This document shows, piece after piece, positions 1 through 5,570 of a stretch of DNA of 13,085 nucleotides. The position numbers and the translations under genes are program-made. Source of the stretch: Candidatus Cloacimonadota bacterium (GTDB lineage Bacteria; Muiribacteriota; UBA6191; JACPRK01); contig JAJFLN010000842.1 of assembly GCA_021772705.1 (NCBI GenBank), positions 1 through 13,085 on the forward strand, written 5' to 3'. Numbering within the stretch: position 1 is the stretch's first letter; each line of letters opens with the position of its first letter. The notes beneath the pieces were generated by a model. It made no database searches and was not told where the DNA came from. It saw only the letters and a program-made list of their open reading frames with translations.

Positions 1-260
1 GTCCTGAGCCTGTCGAAGCATGTCCTGAGCGACGCCGAAGGGGATGAATGGAGCGGGCGGCCATATCGTCTGAGCCTGTCGAAGCATGTCCTGAGCGACG
101 CCGAAGGGGATGAATGGAGCGGGCGGCCATATCGTCTGAGCCGAAGCATGTCCTGAGCGACGTCGAAGGGGATAAACGGATCGGGCGGCCATATCGTCTG
201 AGCCTGTCGAGGGCCAGTGTTGGAGCGGCAGAGGCCCCTCTCCTGAGCTTGCCGAAGGGT
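1..260. repeat. Degenerate tandem repeat array, about 62-67 bp unit
   Basis: Three near-identical units run 1-67, 68-133 and 134-195, and a fourth fades out after about 196-215. Each full unit holds two versions of one core, TCCTGAGC-n4-CGAAG: one with CTGT in the middle, the other with GACG(C/T). Each unit ends in a shared tail that finishes GGGCGGCCATATC. The third unit has lost 5 bases in its first core (CTGAGCCGAAG) and carries point changes in its tail. One more isolated core lies at 241-257. Elements of the CTTCGACAAGCTCAGGA type are common dispersed intergenic repeats in GC-rich bacteria. No gene is seen here. Long plus-strand reading frames that cross it are readthrough of the repeat into the antisense of larB. 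Confidence 0.85.
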
Positions 261-272
261 CGGGGCGAACGG

Positions 273-288
273 GTTTCCGGACGGAAAC
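273..288 (-). terminator. Hairpin just downstream of larB, possible transcript end
   Basis: A perfect inverted repeat GTTTCCG-GA-CGGAAAC begins 26 bases beyond the larB stop on the minus strand. No T-run follows it in the direction of larB transcription. It could be a 3'-end stabilising hairpin or a weak terminator rather than a classic intrinsic terminator. Confidence 0.3.
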
Positions 289-314
289 GAAGTAGGGACT
301 CTCCCCGAACTGGA

Positions 315-1070
315 TCAGCGCGACTTCCTGGGCTGCTTCCTGTTGATGAGGCTCGCGGCGAAGGCAGCGCCGAAGCCGTTGTCGATGTTCACCACTGTGA
401 CTCCCGAGGAGCAGGCGTTGAGCATGGTCAAGAGCGCCGAGACCCCCTTGAAGGAGGCGCCGTATCCCACGGAGGTGGGGACCCCGATGACGGGGGCATC
501 GATCAGTCCGCCCACGACTCCTGGCAGGGCGCCCTCCATCCCGGCGACGGCGACGACGACGGAGGCGTCCTGCAAGGCGTCCTTGTGGGCCAGCAGCCGG
601 TGAAGACCGGCGACGCCGACGTCTGGCAGAAGACGGGTCCGATTGCCCATCACCTCGGCAGTTACCATGGCCTCTTGGGCCACGGGCAGGTCGGCGGTCC
701 CGCCGGTGACGATCAGGATCGTGCCTCGGCCCAGGATCTTCTTGTCCCGCTTGAGCCAGACGCAGCGGCCCAGGGGGTCGTGGGAGACCTGGGGCACAGC
801 CTGTGCAATGGCTTCCCGATGCCGGTTGTCGGCCCGGGTGGCCAGGACGTTTCCGTTCTTAGCTGCCAGCCTCTGGAAGATGTCCGCCGACTGATCCGGG
901 GTCTTGCCCTCGCAATAGAGGACCTCCGGGAATCCGCGGCGCAGGCGGCGGTGGTGGTCGATGTTGGCGAAGCCCGTGGACTCGAAGGCCAGGTCCTTCA
1001 GCCCCTTCTCGACAGTGTCCAGGTCGGCCCGGCCGTCCCGGAGCTGTTCCAGCAGATCCCGGACGTTCAC
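315..1070 (-). CDS. larB: LarB, pyridinium-3,5-biscarboxylic acid mononucleotide synthase
   Basis: LarB carries out the first step of nickel-pincer nucleotide synthesis. It carboxylates the pyridinium ring of nicotinic acid adenine dinucleotide and cleaves its phosphoanhydride, giving the biscarboxylated mononucleotide and AMP. The 251-residue protein has the usual family length. Its second half is PurE-like, with TGGTADLPVA at about 122-131, AGMEGALPGVVGGL at about 176-189, and a C-terminal stretch with CSSG and NIDNGFGAA at about 220-236. The start is a GTG whose last two bases and the next base form the larE stop (GTGA), so translation is probably coupled to larE. It is the last gene of the minus-strand operon, followed by a hairpin and the terminal repeat array. 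No larA follows. Family assignment is confident; activity is inferred from homology. Confidence 0.95.
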   Translation of the reverse strand: MNVRDLLEQLRDGRADLDTVEKGLKDLAFESTGFANIDHHRRLRRGFPEVLYCEGKTPDQSADIFQRLAAKNGNVLATRADNRHREAIAQAVPQVSHDPLGRCVWLKRDKKILGRGTILIVTGGTADLPVAQEAMVTAEVMGNRTRLLPDVGVAGLHRLLAHKDALQDASVVVAVAGMEGALPGVVGGLIDAPVIGVPTSVGYGASFKGVSALLTMLNACSSGVTVVNIDNGFGAAFAASLINRKQPRKSR

Positions 1071-1897
1071 TTCGAGCCGTTACCGTTGGCGGGTTTCGCT
1101 GGTTCCAGGGCCAGATTCATGCTGCCGGACCGGAACCCTTCCAGGTCGAGGGTGATGTAGACGTATCCGAGCTGCTTCAGGGTCAGGATGATCTTCTCTC
1201 TATGCTGGATGACCTTGTCCAGCTCCCGGATCGGAACCTCGATCCGGGCGGTTCGATCCTCGTGGCGAATCCGGAATTCGACGAAGCCGAGTTGATGGAG
1301 CCGCTCTTCGGCCTGATCGATGGTTCGCAGGATGCCATCGTCAATCTCCACACCGTACTTGACCCGGGAAGCGAGGCAGGCTGTCGCGGGCTTGTTCCAA
1401 GTCGGCAGGCCGAGGCGTCGCGAGAGTTCCCGGATCTCGTCCTTGCAGAGTCCGGCGTCGGAGAGGGGGCTCCTGACCTCGAACTCCCGGGCTGCCTGGT
1501 GACCCGGCCTGTGGTCCTTCATGTCATCCGTGATGGCCCCGAAGGCCATGTAGTTGTAGCCGTTGGCTTTCAGGATGGGGACCAGTGTGCTGAAGAGCTC
1601 CTTCTTGCAGTGGTAGCAGCGATCGGCCTCGTTGCGGGCGTACTCGGGCCGGGCGACCTCGCCGGTCTCGACGATCTCGTGACGGATGCCGATCTGCCGG
1701 GCCAGGGCGACGGCCTCTTCCATCTCACGCTGAGGGTAGGAGGAGGAGCTTGCCGTGACGGCCAGAGCACCCTCACCCAGGGTGTCGACGGCGATCCGGG
1801 CCAGGAACGCGGAATCGACGCCACCGGAATAGGCGACGACCACAGACCCCATCTCTCTGAGCTGGTTTCTCAGATCTTCAAGTTTCTTCTCGAGCAC
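1067..1897 (-). CDS. larE: LarE, ATP-dependent sulfur transferase for the nickel-pincer cofactor
   Basis: LarE adenylates the carboxylates of the LarB product and replaces them with thiocarboxylates. In the Lactobacillus enzyme the sulfur comes from its own cysteine. A PP-loop SGGVDS lies about 14 residues after the proposed GTG start, as is usual for LarE. The motif ACLASR carries the cysteine in the place expected for the sulfur donor. A CYHC pair also lies mid-protein, and family members with extra cysteines have been linked to a [4Fe-4S] sulfur carrier, so this may be that type (inference). I chose the GTG at 1897 (276 residues) because GAGGAAG precedes it. A TTG at 1927 would add ten residues, has no visible ribosome site and overlaps larC by 50 bases. 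The chosen start overlaps larC by 20 bases. Confidence 0.93.
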   Translation of the reverse strand: MLEKKLEDLRNQLREMGSVVVAYSGGVDSAFLARIAVDTLGEGALAVTASSSSYPQREMEEAVALARQIGIRHEIVETGEVARPEYARNEADRCYHCKKELFSTLVPILKANGYNYMAFGAITDDMKDHRPGHQAAREFEVRSPLSDAGLCKDEIRELSRRLGLPTWNKPATACLASRVKYGVEIDDGILRTIDQAEERLHQLGFVEFRIRHEDRTARIEVPIRELDKVIQHREKIILTLKQLGYVYITLDLEGFRSGSMNLALEPAKPANGNGSK

Positions 1898-3029
1898 GTC
1901 GTGTCGCTTCCTCGTAGACTTCGCCAATCGGGATCTGGTGCTTTCGGGCGGCCTGAGCGCAGTCTTCGAACTCTGGCGCCAGCTTCTTGCCGGCTTGCTT
2001 CACCCGGATGGACCCGAACCGGGTCTCGATCTCGACGATCTGTCGATCCAGCTCCCAGCGGGCCATCGTCGATGACCTTACGCCCAGGGTGGGTGTTTCA
2101 GCCACCACGATGTCTCGGAATCTCTCGGCCTCCTGGGGCCGGCAGAGGACCGAGAGCAGGGTTCCCGGCCGGTTCTTCTTCATCTGGATCGGGGTCATGT
2201 AGACGTCGAGAGCGCCTGCTTCGAAGAGCCGTTCCATCACATATCCGAACAGCTCGGGGTTCATGTCATCCAGGTTGGCCTCCAGACACGCCACCTCTCC
2301 GATCCGGGTCTCGCCGGTCTCGAAGAGAATCGTTCGGAGTAGATTTGGAACGCGCTTTCCTTGCCGGCTCCCGGCTCCGTAGCCGATCGCCAGGGGGCTG
2401 GCGGCAGGCATGTCCCCGAAGTGTTTCGCCAGTTCGGCGACGATGGCCGCGCCGGTGGGAGTGGTCACTTCCCCGTCCTCCAGTCCCGGCCGGCAGGGGA
2501 CACCCTTCAGGATCTCCAGGGTCGCCGGGGCCGGAACGGGCAGCGTGCCGTGGTCCGTCTCGACGGTTCCCCGCCCCAGAGGAACGGAGGTGGCCGACAG
2601 CTGTTGGACCCCCAGAAGGTGGAAACCGATGATGGCACCCGTCACATCCAGGATGCTGTCCATGGCTCCCACCTCGTGGAAGTGGACCTCGTCGATATCG
2701 ATGCCGTGAATCCGGGATTCAGCCTCGGCGATGCGGCGAAACACGGCGCCGGCGTCACGGCGGATCGGATCGTCGTAACCACCCTGATCGAGGAGGGCTT
2801 CGATGTCCGACAGGTGTCTGTGGGCGTGTTCGTGGGGCAGCTGAAAGTGAATCTTCGTGCCCGTCATCTCACCCCGGGCCACGGCCTCAGCCGTCAGTTC
2901 GAATCGGGGAACCGGCATCCTGGCCAGCTCGGCCGTGAGCTGAGCCAGGTCGACTCCGCAACCGATGAGGGAGCCGAGAATCATGTCGCCGCTGATGCCG
3001 GCGAAGATGTCCAGATGCAGTCCCCTCAT
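1878..3029 (-). CDS. larC: LarC, nickel insertion protein (CTP-dependent cyclometallase)
   Basis: LarC inserts nickel into the bis-thiocarboxylated mononucleotide made by LarB and LarE, giving the finished pincer cofactor. The protein opens with LHLDIFAGISGDM, typical of the family. It has a metal-binding-looking histidine cluster (H66, H68, H70, H72), then VHFHEVGAMDSILDV at about 116-129 and NLDDMNPE at about 252-259. Its 383 residues make a full-length, uninterrupted chain. In Lactobacillus plantarum the same protein is split into larC1 and larC2 and joined by ribosomal frameshifting; nothing like that is needed here. The ATG at 3029 overlaps the TGA of the upstream membrane gene (ATGA), with AGAGG just before it. 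A same-frame extension to 3254 lies inside the upstream gene and is not credible. Confidence 0.95.
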   Translation of the reverse strand: MRGLHLDIFAGISGDMILGSLIGCGVDLAQLTAELARMPVPRFELTAEAVARGEMTGTKIHFQLPHEHAHRHLSDIEALLDQGGYDDPIRRDAGAVFRRIAEAESRIHGIDIDEVHFHEVGAMDSILDVTGAIIGFHLLGVQQLSATSVPLGRGTVETDHGTLPVPAPATLEILKGVPCRPGLEDGEVTTPTGAAIVAELAKHFGDMPAASPLAIGYGAGSRQGKRVPNLLRTILFETGETRIGEVACLEANLDDMNPELFGYVMERLFEAGALDVYMTPIQMKKNRPGTLLSVLCRPQEAERFRDIVVAETPTLGVRSSTMARWELDRQIVEIETRFGSIRVKQAGKKLAPEFEDCAQAARKHQIPIGEVYEEATRRAREET

Positions 3030-3583
3030 GACCTCTGGGCTGCTTCCACGGACTCTTCCGCCGCCTCGAGACGACGAAAATGGCGGATCGTGGGATGTCT
3101 CTCCACGGTCTGGAGCAGGAACCGGCCGAGCTCGAAGAGCACGGCGTTGTACAGGACGTGGGGCGCGGCGAAGGGGATCGCCGGGATGAAGATCTGCTGG
3201 ATCGTGAGGCCCGAGCCGGGTACCAGGGCTAGGTTGACCAGGAGCTGGTACCAAATAGTCACCAGAGCCCCCAGCAGGGCCAACACACCGATGCGGGGGA
3301 CGTGGCCGGCGAAGCGGCCGCCGATGGCTCCCGTCACGGCCCAGCCAACTATCTGGGCTCCCATGAGGAAGAAGCTGCCGCCGCCACCAAAAGTGAATTG
3401 CAGCAGAGCGACCAGGGCCCCCGTGGCGGCCCCCACCCGAGAGCCTCCGATGAACCCGGCGGCAAAGACCGTGAAGGTGACGAACTCCAGGTTCGGAGGC
3501 CTGGGAATGCGGCCCAAGACAAACGCCAGGGCAGCAAACATGCCGGGTAATGCGATATGCAGCTGTCGCTGGGAGACGGACAT
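3026..3583 (-). CDS. ECF-type transporter S-component-like membrane protein
   Basis: This is a 185-residue hydrophobic protein with roughly six membrane segments, at about 8-24, 33-47, 50-66, 72-92, 97-121 and 128-158, and a short charged tail. The pattern PNLEFVTFTVFAAGFIGG followed by RVGAATGALVALL resembles integral-membrane substrate-binding (S) components of energy-coupling-factor transporters. No ATPase or T component is present here, so it would need a shared module encoded elsewhere. It is first in the larC-larE-larB operon and overlaps larC by four bases. A substrate needed for the cofactor (nickel, nicotinate or a related pyridine) is a reasonable guess from context; the sequence does not show specificity. 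I chose the ATG at 3583 because residues encoded upstream of it look non-coding. It has no clear ribosome site and may be leaderless. Confidence 0.7.
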   Translation of the reverse strand: MSVSQRQLHIALPGMFAALAFVLGRIPRPPNLEFVTFTVFAAGFIGGSRVGAATGALVALLQFTFGGGGSFFLMGAQIVGWAVTGAIGGRFAGHVPRIGVLALLGALVTIWYQLLVNLALVPGSGLTIQQIFIPAIPFAAPHVLYNAVLFELGRFLLQTVERHPTIRHFRRLEAAEESVEAAQRS

Positions 3584-3588
3584 AAGAG

Positions 3589-3605
3589 TCGTGATTGTAT
3601 CACGA
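3589..3605 (-). promoter_or_regulatory. Palindromic operator candidate over a -10-like box of the lar operon
   Basis: Read on the minus strand, TCGTGAT-ACA-ATCACGA is a perfect inverted repeat with 7-bp arms and a 3-base centre. The hexamer TACAAT (3594-3599) lies within it and ends ten bases before the ATG of the S-component gene, so transcription would begin almost at the start codon. A dimeric repressor bound here would cover the promoter. The -35 position (GTCCCG) does not resemble a housekeeping consensus. The regulator is unknown. The spacing is unlike the long-spaced NikR site of Escherichia coli. Confidence 0.5.
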
Positions 3606-3618
3606 GTCACAGCGGCCG

Positions 3619-3642
3619 GGACCTCGGGCTTCGGACCTCGGG
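3619..3642. repeat. Tandem 10-mer at and above the -35 region of the lar operon
   Basis: GGACCTCGGG occurs twice, at 3619-3628 and 3633-3642, separated by CTTC. The two copies are therefore 14 bases apart and lie on the upstream side of the -10-like box at 3594-3599. Direct repeats at this position are typical of regulator sites, but chance in GC-rich DNA cannot be ruled out. Confidence 0.4.
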
Positions 3643-3800
3643 AAAGACCGGGAGGCAAAAAGTTGCATCTTTCCGCAGCCCGTAGCCCGTAGTCCAACAC
3701 ACAAGTTCCCGTACAGGTAGACGTGGGACTTCTGACCACGGTAATCTGATGGGGATTGGCGTTCTTAGACGCCAGGAACCACGTCGTCCACGGAGGGCCC
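3643..3800 (+). promoter_or_regulatory. Leader of the tandem-receiver gene with a hairpin and a strong ribosome site
   Basis: This is the rest of the divergent intergenic region. A clear ribosome-binding site, GGAGGG, lies at 3792-3797, three bases before the ATG. A hairpin TGGCGT-TCTTAG-ACGCCA lies at 3757-3774, about 26 bases above the start. A small tandem CCCGTAG-CCCGTAG occurs near 3680-3695. I see no convincing -35/-10 pair; TAATCT at 3742-3747 is the best -10-like hexamer. No gene is supported in this stretch. Confidence 0.4.
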
Positions 3801-4637
3801 ATGAAACGGCGGATCCTTGCGGTTGAACAGAGTTACCTGATTCAAGACATCATCCTGAAGGCTATGCGCTTCAGCGGAGACGCGGCGGAGATCGTCCCTG
3901 TCCGATCCGCGAAGGAAGCCATGGAGAACCTGTCGGTCCGGAGCGCCGCGGAGCTGCCGGCCCTGATCATCCTCTCCACGGAGTTGCCTGATACGAATGG
4001 CTACATGCTGGCCCGGTTGATCAAGGAGAACACCGCCACGGGGCACATCCCGATCTTGATGATCAGCTCCAGGGACAGTGAGGTCGACATCGACCGGGCC
4101 TTCGAATGCGGCATCAATGACTACATCGTCAAGGGTCCGGAGATGCGCTATCTGCCGGACAAGATCCAGGCGATCTTCGAGAACTACGAGCGCAAGTCCG
4201 AGGAGCTGGTCCTCATCGTTGACGACAGCGTCCTGACCTTGAACTTGATCAAGTTCGCTCTGGAGCAACGAGGCTACAAGGTGAACACCGCCATGGAGGG
4301 CGCCACGGCTTTCGAGCGGGCCACCCTCCTCGGCCCGGCTCTCATCATCACCGATCTGGTCATGCCGAAGGTGGACGGATTCGACCTGGTCAAGAGGCTT
4401 CGCACCGATGAATCGACCAAGCACATTCCTGTCATCGTCCTTTCCGGTATGGCCTCCGACAAGGACGCGAAGCGGCTCAAGAAGTACAACATCGAGCGGA
4501 TTCTGAAGAAGCCATTCGATAACGTGACTCTCGCCCTGGAAGTGGAGGACATGCTCGAGTCCCGGCGGGCCGCCGACGAAGAGCTGCCGCCCATCCAGGA
4601 CCTGGAAAACGATGTGCAAGAGGAAGCGGGCGAGTGA
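3801..4637 (+). CDS. Tandem receiver-domain response regulator (pseudo-receiver plus receiver)
   Basis: The 278-residue protein consists of two CheY-like receiver domains and no DNA-binding or enzymatic output domain. The second domain (about 137-253) has every expected residue: the acidic pair D141-D142, phosphoacceptor D185 in TDLVMP, S215 and K237 in KKPF. The first domain (about 1-130) is degenerate. Its acidic pair is E9-Q10, and the phosphoacceptor position is S59 (LIILST), although K111 is kept. The first domain probably serves in protein contact or dimerisation. The acidic tail (about 257-278) is low in order. The ATG at 3801 follows GGAGGG. It is the only plus-strand gene, stands alone, and has no histidine kinase next to it, so its partner is unknown. 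It probably signals through protein-protein contacts. Confidence 0.88.
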   Translation: MKRRILAVEQSYLIQDIILKAMRFSGDAAEIVPVRSAKEAMENLSVRSAAELPALIILSTELPDTNGYMLARLIKENTATGHIPILMISSRDSEVDIDRAFECGINDYIVKGPEMRYLPDKIQAIFENYERKSEELVLIVDDSVLTLNLIKFALEQRGYKVNTAMEGATAFERATLLGPALIITDLVMPKVDGFDLVKRLRTDESTKHIPVIVLSGMASDKDAKRLKKYNIERILKKPFDNVTLALEVEDMLESRRAADEELPPIQDLENDVQEEAGE

Positions 4638-4717
4638 TGTATCGGGGAGCCGGGAAGGCGCCACTCACACAGGAGTCCTAAGGCCAATGCCGGTGAGATA
4701 AGACGGATTTTGTTGTA

Positions 4718-4768
4718 GTGGGGCTCGGCCCCACACCCCGTTGGGGGAGCCAGCTCCCCCAAACCCCC
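4718..4768 (-). repeat. Double-hairpin element A (minus orientation)
   Basis: Two perfect inverted repeats stand side by side: GTGGGGC-TCG-GCCCCAC at 4718-4734 and TTGGGGGAGC-CA-GCTCCCCCAA at 4741-4762, flanked by runs of C. Read on the minus strand the order is a G-run, a long G/C hairpin, a G-run, then a shorter hairpin. This layout matches element B on the plus strand, so the two look like inverted members of one dispersed repeat family. The C- and G-runs could also form other structures. Confidence 0.65.
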
Positions 4769-4836
4769 AATTGGACTGGTGGGACTGAGAGTGCTGATGA
4801 ACACTTGAATGACATACGAAAGCTCAACCTGTTCAT

Positions 4837-4888
4837 CCGGGTCCAGGGGCCGATGGCCCCTGGCGGGAATTCGAGGGCAGAGCCCTCG
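4837..4888 (+). repeat. Double-hairpin element B (plus orientation)
   Basis: CCAGGGGCC-GAT-GGCCCCTGG at 4843-4863 is a perfect 9-bp stem with a 3-base loop. It is followed by GGG and then CGAGGGC-AGA-GCCCTCG at 4872-4888. Order and spacing (G-run, hairpin, G-run, hairpin) mirror element A in the opposite direction, about 70 bases away. Confidence 0.65.
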
Positions 4889-4892
4889 TTTT
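4872..4892 (+). terminator. Intrinsic-terminator-like hairpin with T-run (plus strand)
   Basis: CGAGGGC-AGA-GCCCTCG is followed at once by TTTT on the plus strand. It lies about 235 bases beyond the tandem-receiver stop and 38 bases short of the pspA stop, so it could end plus-strand transcription before it runs into the convergent operon. The T-run is short. The same hairpin is the second half of element B. Confidence 0.5.
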
Positions 4893-4926
4893 CAAACATT
4901 CCTTCACTAATTCATGGGCATTGGTC

Positions 4927-5568
4927 CTAAGGCTCTTCCTTCAGAGCCTTGAGCCGTTCCTGCATCGCCTCCGAGATCAGGGGGGACTCCTGCTGTTGCT
5001 GGTCCTGCTGATCCAGTTCCCGGGCGTACCGGCGGGCGAGTGAATCCCGCTCGATCTCGGAGCGGGCCCGGTCCAGTGCCGGGTCGGCGGTGAACTCCTT
5101 CAAGTCCGCCGTCAGTTTTCTCAACTCCGTGTTGGCCGTGTCAGACGTGGCCAGCCGCGATGCCTGCAGACGATCCCGTTCGAGCCGCTCCACCTCGGCA
5201 TTGATGAGCAGCATGGCCTCCCGGCCGCGGGCGGCCTCCTGTTCCAGCGCCCCGAGCTGTTCCCGGTAGGCCTCCAGACCGGCCTCCAGGAGTTTCTCCT
5301 GCTCCAGCAGGCTGATGGCCAGGTCGTCCCGGTCGGATCTCGCGGCCTCCCGGGCTCGCTGATGGACCTGTTTCAGTTCCTGCTCTTTCTTGCTGACCAT
5401 GGATCGCAGCTGATCTCGCTGGCGCAGGACAGAGGCGACCAGGTCGCGATTGGCCCGATAGCGCTCTCTGAACTCCGCCATCGCCGATTCGATGACCTGC
5501 TGGGGATCGCTTGAATCGCCGCCCGTCAAGGCTGCCCAGGCTCGTTTGAGGCGGCCGGCAAGTCCCAT
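4927..5568 (-). CDS. pspA: PspA/IM30 (ESCRT-III-like) envelope-stress protein
   Basis: PspA-family proteins bind stressed inner membranes as oligomers and help preserve the proton gradient. The 213-residue protein is nearly all charged helix. It has an amphipathic N-terminus (LAGRLKRAWAAL), then the family's DP-start helix at about 21-60, and long coiled coils to about 185 rich in Glu, Arg and Gln, with a Q-run near 187-193. This length is normal for PspA. The start ATG lies two bases after the spoVR stop and GGAG lies 11 bases before it, so the gene is co-transcribed with prkA, the yeaH-like gene and spoVR. No pspF, pspB or pspC is present, so control is probably through the operon. Family call is good; the precise role in this set is inferred. 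Confidence 0.85.
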   Translation of the reverse strand: MGLAGRLKRAWAALTGGDSSDPQQVIESAMAEFRERYRANRDLVASVLRQRDQLRSMVSKKEQELKQVHQRAREAARSDRDDLAISLLEQEKLLEAGLEAYREQLGALEQEAARGREAMLLINAEVERLERDRLQASRLATSDTANTELRKLTADLKEFTADPALDRARSEIERDSLARRYARELDQQDQQQQESPLISEAMQERLKALKEEP

Positions 5569-5570
5569 CT

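Larger units (their letters stand above)
4638..4926. other. Convergent intergenic region, 289 bases, without a gene
   Basis: This gap separates the 3' ends of the tandem-receiver gene and pspA. It contains four perfect hairpins arranged as two pairs, listed separately. Short frames that cross it on either strand have repeat-derived, unconvincing protein sequence. Confidence 0.6.

Noticed and set aside
114..1160. Long plus-strand frame opposite larB
   Set aside because: It runs from the tandem repeat into the antisense of larB and larE. The translation is low-complexity, while the minus-strand protein is a clear LarB.
1878..3029. Programmed frameshift in larC, as in Lactobacillus plantarum
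   Set aside because: Here larC is one open frame from start to stop, so no shift is needed.
3030..3254. N-terminal extension of larC in the same frame
   Set aside because: It would overlap the membrane-protein gene by over 200 bases. LarC homology starts at the ATG at 3029.
2361..3692. 443-residue plus-strand frame across larC and the membrane gene
   Set aside because: It crosses two real genes and their promoter, and its protein has no recognisable feature.
3584..3802. N-terminal extension of the S-component-like protein
   Set aside because: The extra 73 residues look like translated intergenic DNA and would cross the palindrome, the tandem 10-mer and the leader of the opposite gene.
4678..4899. 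Short minus-strand frame between the tandem-receiver gene and pspA
   Set aside because: It is made almost wholly of the two hairpin elements, so it is repeat-derived rather than a gene.
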